From contig JAHGAU010000004.1 in the NCBI GenBank assembly GCA_019925105.1, positions 1,674,001-1,738,000 of the forward strand: 64,000 nucleotides of DNA, in the 5' to 3' direction. The number at the start of each line of letters is the position of its first letter. Positions within the stretch are counted from its first letter, which is position 1. Below are positions 46,901-59,150 of the stretch, piece after piece. The notes under the pieces are model-generated. The model saw nothing but the letters and a program-made list of their open reading frames with translations, was not told the origin of the DNA and made no database searches. The position numbers and the translations under genes are program-made. Source of the stretch: Niebla homalea. Its lineage: Eukaryota; Ascomycota; Lecanoromycetes; Lecanorales; Ramalinaceae.

Positions 46901-49731
46901 AATTTTAACTTTTTAAGACGGTTTTATTATTAAAATTATAACGTTAATTACTTTATTTAAAGCTTTTATTACCTGCTTTACGAAATAATTAATTTATTTT
47001 TTATTATTAAGCCGGGGAAGCTCCGTTAATTAAAATATTATTTTTATTATTTTTATTAATATTTTAACTTTTTTAACCGTTTTTTACGCCCGTTTAAACG
47101 GTAAAAACGGAGTTATATTAATAGATTAATTTAAAATTATTTATATCGGGACGTAATCCGAACCGTATTTTAAATCCTTTTAAAGTTTATATATTATAAT
47201 TAAGTTAATAATATTTTCTAAGTTAAATATTAAGTTAATTGTAATTTTAAGTTTATAGCTTTTTTATATAATAACCTTTTTTAGCGTTAATAACGTAAAA
47301 TTAAACCGTATAATAATTATTAATAACTCCTTAAATTCAATATAATTAATTATATAATTATCCTCATTTTATTAAATATAATAAAAATTAAAGTCCTTTA
47401 TTAAAAGGTATTTATTAAGTATAGTTATAATATCCTTAAGTAACGGGATTATAAAGGGTCTTTTTTTATTAACTAATAACGGATTATATATATTATAAAT
47501 ATTTAAAATATTTTTAATATCCTTCTTTTATATAATCCGGAATATATATAAGTTCCTTTTATAATAAATAATATCCCAATTATTTATATTTAGCCTTTTA
47601 TTAATAAAGAAATATATTTACGTTATTTTATTACCCTTAAAGGTTAAATAAAAACTATTTCTTAAGTTAATTAAAGAATAAATATACGGATTATATAACG
47701 GTTTTTATATCGCTATAATATTAATATTTTTTATTTTTTTAAATTTAAATATTAATATTACGGTTTTAATTACTTCCTTATATACGTTATATTATATTAT
47801 CCTTAAAAGCGTAAGTATATTAAATATTAACGTCCGTCGGGCTTTTTTATTAATTTTTATTTATATAAATGGTTTCTTTTTAAAATTAAACGTTATTTAT
47901 TTTGGTTTTTTTATTATAATAATAATCCCGGTTAAGCGGCCGGCCCTAAAAGTTAATATTATTATAAATTTCCTTTTCTTTACGTTATTAATTACTGCGT
48001 TTTACCCTTTTCCGTTTAATAAGCTCCGTTTATATTTTAAGATTATTTTTAATTATTTCGCCGGTTTAAATTTATATAAATTATAACGTTAAATTTTAAT
48101 TGTTATTTTAATTTTTTTATATTAGGTCTCCTTCGTTCTTACCGTATACTATAAGTTTTATATTAAGTAATTATTATTACTATATATTACGTATTTTAAC
48201 GCGTTTTTTATTAGGCTTTTTATTATTAAACCAGTGTATTTATATATATTATATTTTTTAATATATATTATATACTTTATATTGTTAAAATATTTTATAA
48301 TAATATATTTATACCCTTAATATTTAAAATATTAATAGATATGCGTTATTTAATTTTAAGGTTTTATTATTTTAAGGGATTTACCTTTTATTACCCCTTT
48401 ATTAAGGATATCGTTATATATTTTTATTAACGTTATATTTAAAATAACCGTAAAGTATCTCTTTATATAATTAAAAGCGTTTAACCTTTTTATTATAAAA
48501 AAGAAATTATAATTAATAATCTTTAATCCAAAGTAGAAAACCGTATTCTCCTTTTTTATCCACCTTAAAGTAACTTCCCCTTCCTCCCTTATAAACTTTA
48601 TTAAGTATATCCCGTTTATTATAATAATAAAGGATTATTTTAATATTTTTATTATTTTATATTTTTTTTTATTAGCTTATCCTTTTAATTTTTTTAACCT
48701 TTTTTTTTATTTTTAATAAGGCTATATTAAGGAGGATATCCTTACTTTATAATTTATATACCGTAATAATTTATTTTATTAATAACTTTCTTGTTATTTT
48801 AAACGTTTTTATTAATTATAATAAGTTTATTTTCACCGTTATATTTTTCTTTTTTTCGCTTAATAATTATATAATTATTATTTTCATTTTCCTTAACGCT
48901 GCCGCCTTTTTTTTCGCCTTTATTTCCTTTATTATTAATATTAATACCGTTTTTATAATCCTTATTACCTAGTTTATCCCCGTTTCCTTCCTTAAAGCTT
49001 CCCCTATTACTTTTTTACTTTATATATATCCTTTTATTTCCTTTTACCTCCGTCCGCCGGCGTTTTTATTATTATTTTTTAAGCTTTACGTAATTTCTTT
49101 AATTCCCTTAAATTTCTTTTTATATTTACATAAAAGTCTTTTATTTTTATAGCCCGATTTATAATATTGGCTAAATCTTTAACGTAATATCCTTTTATAT
49201 AATTATAAGGAAACCTTTTAACGTTTTTACCGTTTCCTCTTTTTTTATTTTTCTTTTATATATTTAATAATTACTTTTTTTTATAGTTTATTCTTATTTA
49301 TTTAATATCTCCTTATTTTTATTTAATTCTTTTTTAATTTATATATACTTAATAAAGCTTTTTATACTTCTATTTATCCTTTATTCGTTCCTGCGTACCA
49401 TTTTCGTTTTCTTTACTTTTTATTTATTATTTTTTATAATAATATCTTTATGCGTTATACGTATCCCTTTATACGTATCTTATTAATTATAAATTCTTTA
49501 TTTAATTTAAAGCTTTTTTATTTTATATTTATCGCGTTATTTATATAATTTATTACCGTTCTTATTAACTTAAGCCGTTTACTTTTTTTCCCTTTTTACT
49601 TTTATTATTATTCCGCTTCCGCTTATCGCATTTAAGGTATTGTCCTTACTATTACTACTTAAGCTATATACACGTATATCGTTTCTGACCTCTGGGGTCC
49701 CGTTGTTCGTCGCCATCTCTCCTCATTAATC
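43951..49731 (-). mobile_element. LINE E8, full length, nested in E6
   Basis: It is flanked by the 11-bp duplication TTATAAATTAT (43940-43950 and 49732-49742). The 3' end at the left has TGATTAATTGATTAATTG followed by ATTTATATTACGGATCTAGC; the start codon is at 49716. Length is 5.78 kb. It is close to E3 over its whole length, which makes the pair a useful reference for the E3 interruption at 19965-20497. Frames are closed by stops. Confidence 0.8.
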
Positions 49732-50705
49732 TTATAAATTATCATAAAGTAAATTAAGCGTTAATAAAAATATAGGGACTTTATATTTTAAGGTTATTAT
49801 TATTTAATTTTTAACGATAAAAAGATTATTAATAAATATCTTTATTATTATAATATTATAAGGAAAGGTAATAACGTATTAACGATTTAACTCCGGATAA
49901 ATAAGAACGGTTTAATTTATTTCTTATTTATTATATATACCGGAAATCGGATAAACGCCGGATATAAGTATAAATAAAGAAAATAAAACGTTATATACGT
50001 TTTTATTTTTTATCTTTTATTTACGGAAATTAAATTAAAATTTATTATACAAACTAATATTTATAATTATCGTTAAATATTATTTATAAAGTAAAATATC
50101 CGGGTAGCCGTTAAGTTTATAATATTTACCGGATTATTATTATAATTTAACCTTATTATAAAGATAAACGAGGTTATTAAAGATTTTACGGAAAAAACTT
50201 ATTACCGGTTAAAGAAGAAAAAGAGAAACGGAAACCGGTTATATTAATTATATAAATTAAAAAGTATCTTTTATAACCGTAAAAATATAATAATAAACAC
50301 TTATTAAAAGTCCTTAAAAAAGTTAATGGCGATAATAATATAAAAGGGGTATATATTAAACGCGTAAATATTAATAAAAATATTTAAAGGCGCTATATAA
50401 GGTTAAATTAATATAAATAAATAAAAGAACGGAAAAGTAATAAGTTTAAAAGTAGCTTTTATAAGGATATAATTATAATATTATAGATTTTCTTAAGGAA
50501 GTTAAAATATAAAAAGTATATAAATAAATTATTACTCTTTAAACGGCCGTTAATATCCTTTACCTTAAGGGATAAAGGGTAAAGGCCTGGTAAACGCCGG
50601 TTTTTACCTTAACGTTATAAGTATTAGGTTTTTACGGTTACCAATAAGGCCAAAAGGCCGCGTATTAAGGAACGCCGGAATTAACTTAGCTAGATCCGTA
50701 ATATA

Positions 50706-50735
<30 letters not shown>
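49732..50735 (+). mobile_element. LINE E6, 3' part
   Basis: It resumes E6 after E8. It ends GGAACGCCGGAATTAACTTA, then GCTAGATCCGTAATATAAAT, followed by seven CAAT units, the longest tail of the family in this window. The right 12-bp duplication TATTAGTTTTTC follows at 50736-50747. Confidence 0.75.
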
Positions 50736-50737
<2 letters not shown>

Positions 50738-50747
50738 TTAGTTTTTC

Positions 50748-51813
50748 TTTAAATCACTTAATTAAAGGGTTAAATTTCTTAAGTTTAATTATAGAAATTT
50801 AAGTAAAATTTATTAAAGATTTATTTAAAGATTAAAACTAAACAGGAGTTATTTAAGCAATAGACTATGTTATAAATCGTTTTTAAGGTTAAAAAAGCGG
50901 TAATAATACGGGCTTTATCAACATTATAGATTATTATATTAACCGTTAAGTATATTAGATATTAGCTATATTCATTTATGTTAATCAAACCTTTATAGAA
51001 TTATTTATAAGTTTGTTTTATTATTCTCTTCATTATAAATAAGCTTACTTCTACCTCCTCTTTCATATAAGTTTCTTATTTTCTCGTTTATTTAACTTCT
51101 TTTTATTCTTTGCTTAAAAAGTATCCCAAAGTAATATTCATAAGGTTCCGTTTTATAATAAGCGTTATAATATCATTAAATAATACGAAATTATCGATAT
51201 TAATAATATTAATATTACAGAGATACTTACTTTATAAATCAAATATTGTTTAAGTAATAATAAAGCACTTACCTTTAAACCCACTACTTATAAGAATGTA
51301 ATAGTTTTTATTATAATTTTAATACTTATTAATATAAGAGTTTTAATAATCATTTAGCCTCTTAAAAAAGTAATTAATAGCTTTCTTGCTATTTTAAGTT
51401 ATATCTATTTAGTCCTTTTATTATACGGTTTTTATCCGTTAAGACAATAGAAGAAACGGCCTTAATAATTTTAATAAATCCTCTTCTAATAACTCTTTCA
51501 TTATGTACTTTAAATTTATAATTCTTAATAATAATATAAATGTTCTGGCATTACGGACTTAAATACATTATAACGATAATATCGGAAACGGTTTTATTTA
51601 AGATATTTACGTTAAAAACGACGGTTTATATTATAGTTTGTTGTTAATTAAATTAACGCTTTTCCTAGTTTTATAAATTATATATTTCCTTTTTTTATTC
51701 TTAAAAAAACGGATATATAAAAGAAATAATTAGATTTAATAACTTATAACCGTACTTAATCTTCTTTGTTCTTTCGTTATATATTAGAATCCGTTTTTTT
51801 ATTTAATTTATCC
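50748..51813. other. AT-rich DNA, no identified element
   Basis: This is RIP-like sequence following E6, continuous with 32091-33278 before that insertion. No ORF, terminal repeat or relation to the LINE family was recognised. Confidence 0.4.
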
Positions 51814-51821
51814 GGAGTAAC

Positions 51822-52171
51822 TACTCCGGCAAGCGGGACGGGATATATCCCATGGGATAAGGACGGGATAAGGACGGGATAGGGATAGGGATATACTAAG
51901 ATCCCGCCAAGATTGCGGAATTACTATTTATAATATATAAGTCTTTATATGTATTTTCCAATCCCTTTAAAAAAATCTAAAAATTCAATATTAAAAGTGA
52001 ATTATTCACTTAATCCGGTTAACGAATTAAGAATTGGGATCTTAGTATATCCCTATTTTATCCCGCCGGGTTAAGGATGGGATAGGATGGGATTAAACCC
52101 TTATCCCGTCCCACGCGGGATGGGATAAGTGAATCTAAATCCCGTCCCATCCCCTCCCGCTTCCCGGAGTA
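51822..52171. mobile_element. hAT-like MITE, 350 bp
   Basis: A perfect 8-bp duplication GGAGTAAC (51814-51821 and 52172-52179) flanks a 350-bp element. The terminal inverted repeats begin TACTCCGG(C/G)AAGCGGGA(C/G)GGGAT, about 23 bp with two mismatches. Looser inverted similarity continues inside, e.g. GGGATATACTAAGATCCCG against GGGATCTTAGTATATCCC. The arms hold repeated GGGATAAGGAC units. An 8-bp duplication is typical of hAT elements. There is no ORF. The arms are GC-rich compared with the surroundings, while the ~100-bp centre is AT-rich. Confidence 0.8.
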
Positions 52172-52179
52172 GGAGTAAC

Positions 52180-54091
52180 TTACTTTATAAATATATACTT
52201 ATTTTAATATAGAGCTTTATTTATACTGGCCCTTAAATAAATTAAATCGGGCTTTTAGGTTTTTCGGATAGGTAAATAATAATAACGATTTGACGGCTAG
52301 AAGGAGCGTCTTATTGCTTAAACCCCGCCCCTTTCCCCTGTATTTTAGGCCCTTTATTTGCTTTTTTAACGACGTATTATTATAAGTTTACCCTTATATA
52401 CCGTATAATCCTTAATTTTATATTTGAAACGGACCCTCTATTAAAAGTTCCGAAAAAGGCGTTTTAAAAAAAGTAAAACTTTAAAGCTGCCTTTAGAACC
52501 TATATGAACCCGGCGAAAACGACGTTCCGGGATAAATTTTTTTTAAAAGGCTAGCTAAAAGCAAAGGCTAATAATAAATGTAATAAAGGGCGAGAACGTC
52601 CGGATTATATTTCACGTTAAGTAAATATAATAAAAGTTATAATTGAAATAATCTTGAATTTATACGGTTTAAGAGCTTTAAAAGGTAATGTTAACTCCAA
52701 GTGTAAACTACGTAAGGCTTTAAGTAATTTATATGGTAATAGCTTATAAAAAACACTGGAGAAGTGCGTTTTTTTATTGTTACACATTCATAAGCTTCTG
52801 AAATATGCTAAATAATGAAAGTCTATAGATATATATATATAATCCGTCCCTTAAATTCGAAAAGAAGGGTTTTTAATGGAATTAAGGTATTACTATATAT
52901 TATGGTTCCAAGTGGCCTTGCTCCCAGGCTCGGTTAACTCGCCCCATAAGGACTAGCCCCCGGGGGCTCTTAACGTATATATTTATTATGAGTAAACTAC
53001 TAATATTATATCGAGCTTTATAGCTATTGTTCATTTATTACTTAACCTACCTCTTATTAATACCTTAATCTTACGCAGAAAATTAAGGTAAGGGTGGAAT
53101 CAAGATACCAAGGAAAAGACATCCATTTTAAATACGCTTTAAAACACCCTCGTTATAATGCGTATTAACAACGTCTATCCTAGATACCTAGCTCTTTATT
53201 TATAAGCTACTTTTTTATTTTCTTAAATAAATTATTCTATAGATTATATATAATATAAATGTAATAAGTCAAGTATTAAAAGAACACGTTGACCGCGGTT
53301 ATTAGGAAAGCTATAATAGAAACATATTAATCGTAGCGTATTAACCGTTATCTTAAAACTATAAAAGCCTTTAATTTATTAGGCTGTTATTGTTATTTAG
53401 TTATTTAATATAAAAAGATTATTTATAAATACTAGATTTATTATTATATCTATTATATCTTTAGAATATTTATATAACATCTATACCTTCTAAATGTTTT
53501 ATTAAATCAAGAGACTTAATTAAAAACCCATTATTAAAGATATTATTACCTATAATACCCAAAGAGTTCTTTAATAAATTTAATATTAAAACTAAGTATA
53601 TTACCCTTCTTAAATTGATCATTGGGAGCCAAGCTACCGGTATTGTTAATAAAGTTTTTACTTATTCTTTTTTTTTTACCTTGGAAGTTTACCTTAAACT
53701 CCTTAATATAAAAGCCGTTATCAATATAAGAGCCTGAAATGCACGTAATATGTTTAACGTACTTAGTATAAAGGCAAAGAATATATAATATATGTATTTT
53801 ATATAGTTAATTAAATAGGTATTGAAGATATAAAAATGGATACCTTAAGTACGCGGGCTAAAGTAAGCCCGTTCTGTATTAAGGATATTAAGCTTAAATT
53901 TTATTAAGATCTTAATAATATAATCAAGTTATATAATAACTTTATAAGAATTATATAATTAATAAATTAAGACTTTAAAAACTATATAAGCCTTATAAAT
54001 AAGACTTAAATATAATAAAGCAATAATGAAAATAAGAAAAAAAAGAAAACAATATTAACGACTTTAATATCAGAGATAACGTCCTTATTAT
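52180..54091. other. AT-rich DNA, no identified gene
   Basis: This stretch is mixed in composition. A patch at about 52905-52970 (GGTTCCAAGTGGCCTTGCTC and following, ending in CCCCCGGGGG) is of normal GC. A small hairpin with GGGCT/AGCCC arms lies near 53844-53863. I see no ORF or recognisable element. Confidence 0.4.
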
Positions 54092-54609
54092 CTGCAAATA
54101 TATAAACCAGTATATAAGCACTCCGAGTGTAAGTAAGTCAGGTTAGCAGGTTGAAAGTATATCCCCCTTTACTTAGCCTTTAAGCGCTCGCGAGTATCCG
54201 GTTTATTCGTAAGTTTCTTACTTACTCGTGAGATTTTTAACTTAACGGTTTTTTATTAATTTATCCCATTTAATTACCCCCCCTTAATATTAAATATTAC
54301 TAGTTCCTAGGGTAAATTTTAATTAGAATAACCAAATCTATAATTAATTTTAAAAAATGTTGAATATTACGGCTTAAAAAGGGGGTTATAAATATACCCG
54401 AGCGCCAAGAAAGCTTGGCAAAAAAATTTATAAAAAATAAAAACCGTTATTTTACCGTTTTAAACGTTTTTAACTTTTTTTTACCCGCTCGGGACCGCTG
54501 AGAGCGCTCGTAAGTTTTCCGGGAATCTTATAAGTAACTTACGAGCGATCTGAGTGAATAAATCCCTTTTTTTTTGGCTACTCGATTAAAGCAGGTCGCA
54601 GATTTCCTA
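54092..54609 (+). mobile_element. Dispersed ~520-bp repeat, copy 3
   Basis: It starts TGCAAATATATAAACCAG and ends GGTCGCAGATTTCCT. It shares GCACTCCGAGTG, the TTAAGCGCTCGCGAGTATCC block, the GAATATTACGGCTTAAAAAG block and the closing GAGCGATCTGAGTGAATAAA block with copy 2. It is separated by only ~210 bp from copy 4, in the same orientation. Confidence 0.7.
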
Positions 54610-54820
54610 ATTTCCGTAATTTAATGAACCGATAAAAGTATTATCAGTATTATAGTATCCGTAAATCTATTTTTCAGTATATAAGTGTTCTGAGGCCACG
54701 GGAGTTAATTAAGTCTAAAAAAATTATGTCCGTCTTCCCTTAACCTTTAAATACTTATAAATTCATAAATATCTAAAAGCGCTTAAAAGTTCTTATTTAT
54801 TTATAACCCTTTTAACTTTA

Positions 54821-55366
54821 TCCGTAAACTTATTTTTTAATATATAAGGGCTTTAAGCTACTCCGAGTATTAACGAGCAGAACGAGTATAAGAGTTTTGT
54901 ATCCGCCTTCGCTTAATTTTTAAGCGCTTATAAGTCTTTTATATACTTATAAGTTTCTTATATATACGTAAGTTTTATAACTTTTTTAACCTAACGCTTT
55001 TTCTTAAACTTACCCCCGTTAATAAACCCCCCCTTAATAATATCATTAGTTCCTAGGGTAACTTTTAGCTAAAAAAACTGAATCTATAATCAATTTTAAA
55101 AAAAAAACTTTAAATATAACGGCTTAAAAAGGGGCTACGTTTATACGCGAGCCCTAAGAAAGTTTGATAAAAAAGTTTCAGAAAATGAAAACCGTTATTT
55201 TATCGTTTTAAATGTTTTTTAGTTTCAATTTATTTTAATGGCTTAATACATCTTAAAGCGCTCGCAATTTTTATAATTCACTTATAAATAACTTACAAGC
55301 GGTCTGAGTAATTAAATTACCTCTATTTTTCACTACTCGATCCGAACAGGTAATAAACTTACTGAT
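54821..55366 (+). mobile_element. Dispersed ~540-bp repeat, copy 4
   Basis: This is a more diverged copy: CTACTCCGAGTATTAACGAG near the left end, the AACTGAATCTATAATCAATT block, TATAACGGCTTAAAAAGGGG, and CTCGATCCGAACAGG near the right end. The terminal bases are eroded, so the limits are approximate. Confidence 0.6.
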
Positions 55367-56648
55367 ATAGAAAGCGTTATATATATTAATAAAGTAATAT
55401 AGATATCACTAATAAAAAGCTATTTAGCAATTACTCCCCAAACCGGTACGGGATTGGTCCCGCGGGATAGTTACATCACCGGTACGGGGCCGTATTTTAA
55501 AAACGCAATTCAACGTTAGTAAGGATATTAATCTATTTTTAATTAACTTTTTATTTTATCCGAAAGATAATATTTAAATAAATAACTTATTCCTTTATTT
55601 ATCCTTTATTTAAAAGAGAACGGTATTAAAAAGTATAATTTAAATAAAATAGCGTTCTTCTTATCATTAAAAATAAGAAGATAAGTAATGCGCTTATTTA
55701 TTAAAATAATAAATAGGATTGCTTTATTTTTTATAAAAAATAAATAAGTATTATGAACCGTATTATTCCTTTAATTTAAGTAATGAATTAAAAAAGTAAG
55801 TTCTACCCTTATAAATCCTTTTCTTTTTCTTATTACCTTAAATTTTAACTTTAATAATATTAGGCAGGCGATTAAGGGGTTTTCATTACTTAGTAATAAG
55901 ATTACGGGTGCCAAAGTAAATATAAAAGTAATTAATTAAGCATTAATAGAACTAATTTTATCTTTAAACTTTTAACCGGCTTTAAGCGTAATTTATAATA
56001 ACTTTAGTAACGTATTAATAGTGGTTTTATCAACGGTTATAATTCTAAGTAATATATGGAAACAATAATTACTTAAGATATACCAGAATCTAGCCCGGTT
56101 ATCGGATTATCAGTAAGCGTTATTATGTTTTTAATTTTTATTTATATTATAATTATATATTAATAAGATTTTAAATTATATAAAACCCACTTTATTTTTA
56201 TTAGCTCTAATATCGGCGAAACGTTATTTAAACTTTATAATAATAGATTTTTGAAACTTCTTTTTTATAGACCGGTTCATTTTTACCTTTTTTATATTAT
56301 GAACTTTATTATTATCATTAAAATCGGGATTGAGACTTATAAAGTATAATAATTTATGAAAACTCTGAATTACGGCTATCATTATAATAAAGGAGCTTTT
56401 AGTTATAGTAATAATAGCTATAACGTTACCGGGTTAATAAAAAAATAGGTAATATTAATAGAAACGTTTGTCTTTTTTTTCTTTATTTAAATAAAATTTA
56501 GTCGAAGAGTATTATAACCCTTTTTAAAACCGACTTCTACTTACTTATAATTAACTGGAGTTTAACTTATAGTATTAACTTAAATCAATAAAAGCTTTAA
56601 TAATTTGGGTTTTAAGTATATAACTTTAATAATTAACGTTCTAGATAT
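55367..56648. other. AT-rich DNA with one small GC island
   Basis: At about 55440-55495 the sequence has normal composition and a direct repeat of ACCGGTACGGG about 37 bp apart, separated by GATTGGTCCCGCGGGATAG. The rest is AT-rich without ORFs or recognised elements. Confidence 0.4.
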
Positions 56649-57187
56649 CTATAAATTTATAAACCCGATTTCGAGTGCTCCAAGTATAAGCAAGCAGAAT
56701 AAGTATAAGAATCTTATGCCCGCCCTTACTTAACCTTTAAGCGCTTGCGAATATTTTAATTCACTCATAAGTTTCCTCTATACTCGTGAATTTTCCATTT
56801 ACTCGTAAGTTTTTTAACTTAATGTTTTTTTTTAAATCTACCCTTTTTAATTACCCCTTCCTTAATATTAAATACCATTAATCCCTAAGGTAACTTTTAC
56901 TTAAAATAACTGAATCTATATTTAATTTTAAAAAACATTGAATACTACGGCTTATAAGGGGGGTTACGGTTATACCCGAGCGCCAAGAAAACTTACTAAG
57001 AAAATTTATAAGAAATAAAAATTATTACTTTACCGTTTTAAACGTTTTTATTTTTAACTTTTTTCACTTACTTAGGACCGCCCCAAGCGCTCATAAGTTT
57101 TTAACCTAATTATAAGTAATTTACGAGCGGTCTAAGTAAATAAATTTTTTCTATTTACTCAATCCGAGCAGGTTATAGATTTGCTAA
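56649..57187 (+). mobile_element. Dispersed ~540-bp repeat, copy 5
   Basis: It contains GTGCTCCAAGTATAAGCAAG near the left end, the AACTGAATCTATATTTAATT block, GAATACTACGGCTTATAAGG, the GAGCGGTCTAAGTAAATAAA block and TCCGAGCAGGTTATAGATTT at the right end. It lies at the right edge of the RIP block. 57188-57550 is AT-rich DNA without a feature. Confidence 0.65.
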
Positions 57188-57618
57188 TAAAGTCAAAATT
57201 AAACGTTTTCGGAGATTTAAACTTATTTAATAATAATAATCTATTTAAATTTACCGTAAACGTTAATAAAATAACATTATTAAAATTGAATACCTTAATT
57301 ATAGGTATTAGAGTAAAAATATGAGCGGAATATACCCTTTAAAGCGATAATAATACCGGTTATAAGCGTATAGGATTACGTTTAAACGTAATTAATTATA
57401 CCTTCTTTACTATAAACTTATAATTATACTTTAATATACTTATACTCTTGAAGTATTAATAAATATATAGTTTTAAAAATACTATAAATAGCTATATTAA
57501 GCGTAATTAAGGTAATACAGCTGATAATAATATATACCGTTATTTCTAAGTAAGAGGTCTAACGCGGTACGTTCCGAAAACACCAGCAATTTGGAATGTA
57601 GGGGTATTATATCGGAAG

Positions 57619-58604
57619 CTACTGAATTAATTTTAGGCTTTTAAGTTCACCTTCCGTCCAGTTCCATAGCTTTTCCCCCAACTGTTCGTCGCTATAGATA
57701 TCTGCCATACCAGTCCCAGTCTTTATCGGCTTTCCCGGCATCTTTCCAACCGGATCATAGTATGCGCCGTTCTGCAAATTATGCTTTGGCATCGCAGCCG
57801 CCCACAGCGCATTATACGCACCCTTGTCCGGATTCTAATATAGTGGCGTCAGGCGCATTAGGGTAAAATAGATGGAAGCTAAAAACTCGCGCTCGATCAT
57901 TTTAGTCAGGTTGGTCTTCACCAGTCCTGGGTACACGGAAACGCTCGTGATCTGATGATAATATTGGCGAGGAAGATGTCGGCGAGCTTACTCTGCCCGT
58001 AACGCGACCACTTAGTCCCGGCGTCGGCGCTCCTGAGCGTATCGAAGTCGATGCCGTGCGGGGGATGCAGATTGTGGTCCCATGAGCTCAAGACGCACAA
58101 CCGCACGTCGCTGCCACCCGGCATCTCGGTGGTGCGTAGCGTCAGTGGTCGCAAGAGGTGCAGAAGGATGGCGTGTCCGAGATAATTGGTTCCGAACTGG
58201 ACCTTAAATCCCTCTGAGGTAGTGCCCGCTGGCACGGTGACACCCGCGTTGGCGATGAATAGGTCGAGACGAGAAGACTTGAAGTTGTCCTGAATGACCA
58301 GACGGATGGTGTCGCGCCAGGAAGAGAGATCGCATTGGACGAAACTGACGGTACCGGCGGGAGCTGAGAGTTTGGCTTTAGCCACGATATCGGCGCCAGC
58401 TTGCGGCCCGTGAAATATATACAGGATAGTTTATGAGATGCGAGGGTAAGGATAACCGCTTTACCAATGCCCGTGGTGCCTAATGAAGAGGTCAGAAGTG
58501 TTATCGCCAGAGCCGCATCCTGCATACGCCATGGACGAACCTCCAGTGACAAGGATGACCTTTCCTGATAGATCAGGGATGTCTTCTACAGGGTTAAACG
58601 ACAT
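57619..58604 (-). pseudogene. Short-chain dehydrogenase/reductase pseudogene
   Basis: The start is at 58604 (MSFNPVEDIPDLSGKVILVTGG). A 61-bp intron at 58540-58480 (branch CTGAC, acceptor ATTAG) restores the cofactor motif TGGTTGIG. A frameshift follows near 58395, after FTGRK. The next frame reads FVQCDLSSW, LFIANAGV (NAG motif), FGTNYLGHAILL, VLSSWDH and the catalytic-type YGQSK (Tyr-x-x-x-Lys). A second frameshift near 57958 comes just before SVYPGLVKTNLTK. An in-frame TAG at 57835-57837 lies where NPDKGAYNALWAA follows, and the C-terminus ends LKSLKLIQ at 57619. It was probably an NAD(P)-dependent oxidoreductase of ~330 aa. It sits ~70 bp inside normal DNA at the edge of the RIP block and is certainly broken. 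Confidence 0.85.
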
Positions 58605-59150
58605 TGCTAGTCTTGGCCTGCGTCGCAGCGATGGTCGGTAGGAGATTTAATGATGAAATAAGGATACTAAATCTTCTGAGGTCGGGATAATTCCAATCGG
58701 ACTATAAGTCCAAACACGGCTCCGATCCGTTCGTGCTTGCCCGAATCGGGCTGGGCAAGTCGCAGACTAGACGACCTTCGTCAGACGAATTCGCCGACTT
58801 AAGGCTTAAGGGGGGTGACCGAAATCAAGATCGTTGCCGAGGCTCGTGATATCGGTCAAATTTATGAATAATCAGTAAAATCACTACTAAGTCTGGAAGA
58901 TGACGCAATCTATCTCACTGACTAACAGTTTTCACGCTCCTTATGCGTACGTAATTTAACAAGTTAATCTATACGTAACTAGTCTTCAGCTGGTAGCTGA
59001 GGCTCAAGGTTGGTATTAGTCAGTAGCAAAAGGATGATTATATGGTGGAACGAGTCCGCACTGCCAAAGGTCTATTTTGAAAGCCGTGAACAATCAGGGC
59101 ACGAGAGAAGCCTCAAGTAAGGTGCTTTAGGTCTGTGTAAGCTGCAAGTT
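58605..59150. other. Intergenic DNA, no feature seen
   Basis: This normal-composition DNA lies between the 5' end of the SDR pseudogene and the 3' end of the transcription-factor pseudogene. I found no ORF or repeat of note. Confidence 0.5.

Larger units (their letters stand above)
11400..57550. other. RIP-type AT-rich repeat block
   Basis: For about 46 kb the sequence is extremely AT- and TpA-rich on both strands, with almost no ORF longer than 90 codons. Several related ~5.8-kb repeats inside it carry many transition differences and in-frame stops. This is the pattern expected of repeat-induced point mutation (CpA to TpA in duplicated DNA during the sexual cycle). The boundaries are fairly sharp at about 11.4 kb and 57.55 kb. 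Short islands of normal composition (13999-14173, ~31850-32090, 51822-52171, ~52905-52970, ~55440-55495) stand out as later insertions or spared DNA. Confidence 0.9.

Noticed and set aside
50705..50735. CAAT/ATTG tandem runs as a possible CRISPR-like or satellite array
   Set aside because: Identical short runs occur at the 3' end of every LINE copy, always next to the same conserved end sequence. They are the element's tail.
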